From positions 1 through 7,533 of the forward strand of contig JAFSIU010000086.1 in NCBI GenBank assembly GCA_017439615.1: a DNA stretch of 7,533 nt, in the 5' to 3' direction. The translations under genes were made by a program, and so were the position numbers. This document shows, piece by piece, positions 5,885 to 7,533 of the stretch. Numbering within the stretch: the stretch's first letter is position 1; each line of letters starts with the position of its first letter. The DNA is from Bacillota bacterium (GTDB lineage: Bacteria > Bacillota > Dehalobacteriia > UBA4068). The notes beneath the pieces are model-generated. The model did not search any database, was not told where the DNA came from, and saw only the letters and a program-made list of their open reading frames with translations.

Positions 5885-7495
5885 TTAAGCAGCTTTCTTT
5901 TCCTGCAGCTTCTTGATAACGAACAAAGCGCCGACCAAGAGAGCAAGACCGAATGCGAGGGTGAGCCATGCATTCTTGAAGATATAGCCGCCTGCAAGAT
6001 AGCCGACGAAGGAAACGCCTGCAACGAGCATTGCATAGGGCAGCTGAGTGGAAACGTGGTTGACGTGGTTGCACTGTGCACCGGAAGATGCCATGATGGT
6101 GGTATCGGAAATGGGAGAGCAGTGGTCACCGCAAACAGCACCTGCGAGGCAAGCAGCGATGGACATAGTGAGCAAATTGCCATCCAAGGCACTGATAGCT
6201 ACAACGATGGGGAGCAAGATGCCGAAGGTGCCCCAGGAAGTACCGGTGGAGAATGCCAGACCAACAGCAATAATGAAAACGAGAGCAGGAACAAAGCCGA
6301 CAAGATTCTGGCTGGCATTTGCGAATACGCCTTCTACGAATACATCAGCCTGAAGCATACCGGTGATGCCGGAGAGAGTCCATGCAAATACCAAAATCAT
6401 AATAGCAGGAACCATAGCCTTGAAGCCATCGGGGAAAGCCTTCATGATTTCCTCGAAGCTCAAAACGCGGCGGCAGAGATAATAAACGATGGTAACAACG
6501 AGTGCCAAAATGGAGCCCAAGCTCAAGCCCAGTGCAGCATCGCAGCCGGAGAAGGCCTGAATGATATTGGTTGCGCCACCCTGATAACCGGTATACATAA
6601 GACCGGCGATACAAAAAGCGATAAGAACTACAACAGGAAGAACGAGATCCAAAACCTTGCCCTTTTTGGAAACTGCTTCTTCAGCAGCACCTGCATAGGG
6701 ACGGTCGGGAGTGGTATAAAGATCGCCTTTTGCAGCATTGGCTTCATGCTTCTTCATGGGACCGAAATCAAGACCCCAGATGCAGATGAGAATAACCATA
6801 GCGATAGTGAGCAAAGAATAAAGGTTATAAGGAATAGCCTGAATAAACAGACTGAAGCCATCGGAATCCTCGGACATAACACCTGCAACTGCTGCTGCCC
6901 AGGAAGAAATGGGAGCGATCATGCAGATAGGTGCTGCGGTAGCATCGATGATATAAGCCAATTTTGCACGGGAGATATTGAACTTGTCAGTAACGGGACG
7001 CATAACGGAGCCGACAGTAAGGCAATTGAAATAGTCGTCAACAAAGATCAATGCGCCGAGACCGAAGGTGCCGAGCATAGCGCCCTTTTTGCCTTTGATA
7101 TTCTTAACTGCCCAATTGCCATAAGCAGCAGAGCCGCCTGCACGGTTCATAAGTACAACGAAAATGCCCAAAACAACGAGGAATACAATAATACCCATAT
7201 TCCAGCTGTCTGCCAAAGAAGCGATAAAACCATCCTGAACCAATGTAACGTAGGCTGTTTCCAGATTGAAATTGGAGAAGAACAAAGCGCCTACCAGAAT
7301 ACCCACGAACAGTGAGCTGTAAACCTCCTTGGTAACTAATGCCAGAACAATGGCGATCACAGGCGGAACGAGTGCCCATGCAGTTGCTTCCATGGAGCCG
7401 TTAGCCTTGCCCCAGAAGAAAGCCCAAACAACAACTGCTAACATAAGACATACGATAATTGCATTAATAATGGTTTTTAATTGTTTGTTTTGCAT
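5885..7495 (-). CDS. nhaC: NhaC-family Na+/H+ antiporter
   Basis: This 536-residue polytopic inner-membrane protein belongs to the NhaC antiporter family, whose members exchange Na+ for H+ or, in relatives such as MleN, couple Na+/H+ exchange to organic acid exchange. Around a dozen or more hydrophobic segments are visible, with a hydrophilic loop at about 245-280. Family landmarks include FVDDYFNCLTVGSVMRPVTD (151-170; D153, D154 probably in the ion path), the STGTSWGTFGILLPI re-entrant-type segment (416-430), and GDHCSPISDTTIMASSGAQC (456-475) followed by NHVNHVSTQLPYA. The ATG at 7495 has the site AAGGAGGT at 7509-7502, six bases upstream, close to perfect. Codon use is strongly biased: residues about 62-480 contain no TTA, CTA or TCA codon. 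The gene ends at the shared terminator and appears to be transcribed alone, though its upstream side is cut off. Exact substrate (Na+ only, or an organic or amino acid) is open. Confidence 0.93.
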   Translation of the reverse strand: MQNKQLKTIINAIIVCLMLAVVVWAFFWGKANGSMEATAWALVPPVIAIVLALVTKEVYSSLFVGILVGALFFSNFNLETAYVTLVQDGFIASLADSWNMGIIVFLVVLGIFVVLMNRAGGSAAYGNWAVKNIKGKKGAMLGTFGLGALIFVDDYFNCLTVGSVMRPVTDKFNISRAKLAYIIDATAAPICMIAPISSWAAAVAGVMSEDSDGFSLFIQAIPYNLYSLLTIAMVILICIWGLDFGPMKKHEANAAKGDLYTTPDRPYAGAAEEAVSKKGKVLDLVLPVVVLIAFCIAGLMYTGYQGGATNIIQAFSGCDAALGLSLGSILALVVTIVYYLCRRVLSFEEIMKAFPDGFKAMVPAIMILVFAWTLSGITGMLQADVFVEGVFANASQNLVGFVPALVFIIAVGLAFSTGTSWGTFGILLPIVVAISALDGNLLTMSIAACLAGAVCGDHCSPISDTTIMASSGAQCNHVNHVSTQLPYAMLVAGVSFVGYLAGGYIFKNAWLTLAFGLALLVGALFVIKKLQEKKAA

Positions 7496-7533
7496 CTTTT
7501 TACCTCCTTAAAAATTTAAATAAAAAATGAGCC
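7496..7533 (-). promoter_or_regulatory. 5' leader of nhaC with a near-perfect Shine-Dalgarno sequence
   Basis: The minus strand carries TAAGGAGGTA (7510-7501) before the ATG at 7495, preceded by an AT-rich stretch up to the window edge. No promoter is visible in these few bases; it must lie outside. Confidence 0.7.

Noticed and set aside
6056..7315. 419-residue plus-strand open reading frame opposite nhaC, beginning at GTG
   Set aside because: It is in exact antisense codon register with a clear NhaC protein, has no ribosome binding site, and its Asn/Ser/Cys/Gly-rich translation is what the complement of a hydrophobic membrane protein gives.

Overview
The window looks like chromosomal DNA from a Bacillota (Firmicutes) bacterium of an endospore-forming lineage, with moderate GC. 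The evidence is a close SpoVT homologue, strong AAGGAGG-type ribosome binding sites before most genes, and a Bacillus-type LexA/DinR box. Clostridia or Negativicutes are my best guess for the class, but that cannot be settled from this window. No phage, insertion sequence, CRISPR array, tRNA or rRNA was seen.

Layout. (1) Bases 1-408, minus strand: the N-terminal part of a MATE-family efflux transporter. It runs off the left edge, has a TTG start, and has its own extended -10 promoter in the 409-693 intergenic region. (2) Bases 650-5144, minus strand: one apparent operon, promoter then sbcD - sbcC - low-molecular-weight protein tyrosine phosphatase (LMW-PTP) then intrinsic terminator. sbcD and sbcC overlap by ATGA; the phosphatase follows sbcC after 16 bases. 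(3) Bases 5053-5258: a divergent control region of about 200 bases, holding the sbcD promoter, a LexA-like box just downstream of its predicted transcription start, and a weaker candidate promoter for spoVT. (4) Bases 5259-5825, plus strand: spoVT. (5) Bases 5826-5858: a hairpin shared by the convergent genes spoVT and nhaC. (6) Bases 5885-7495, minus strand: a complete NhaC-family antiporter with a near-perfect Shine-Dalgarno sequence; its promoter lies beyond the right edge.

Functionally, SbcD (Mre11-like nuclease) and SbcC (Rad50-like ATPase with a zinc hook) form a DNA end-processing complex. The LexA-like box suggests SOS control, which would also bring the co-transcribed phosphatase under DNA-damage control. 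SpoVT is a sporulation-type AbrB-family regulator. The MATE and NhaC proteins are membrane transporters with no evident link to the repair operon. I see no wholly new system. The most interesting point is the putative SOS-controlled sbcD-sbcC-phosphatase operon.
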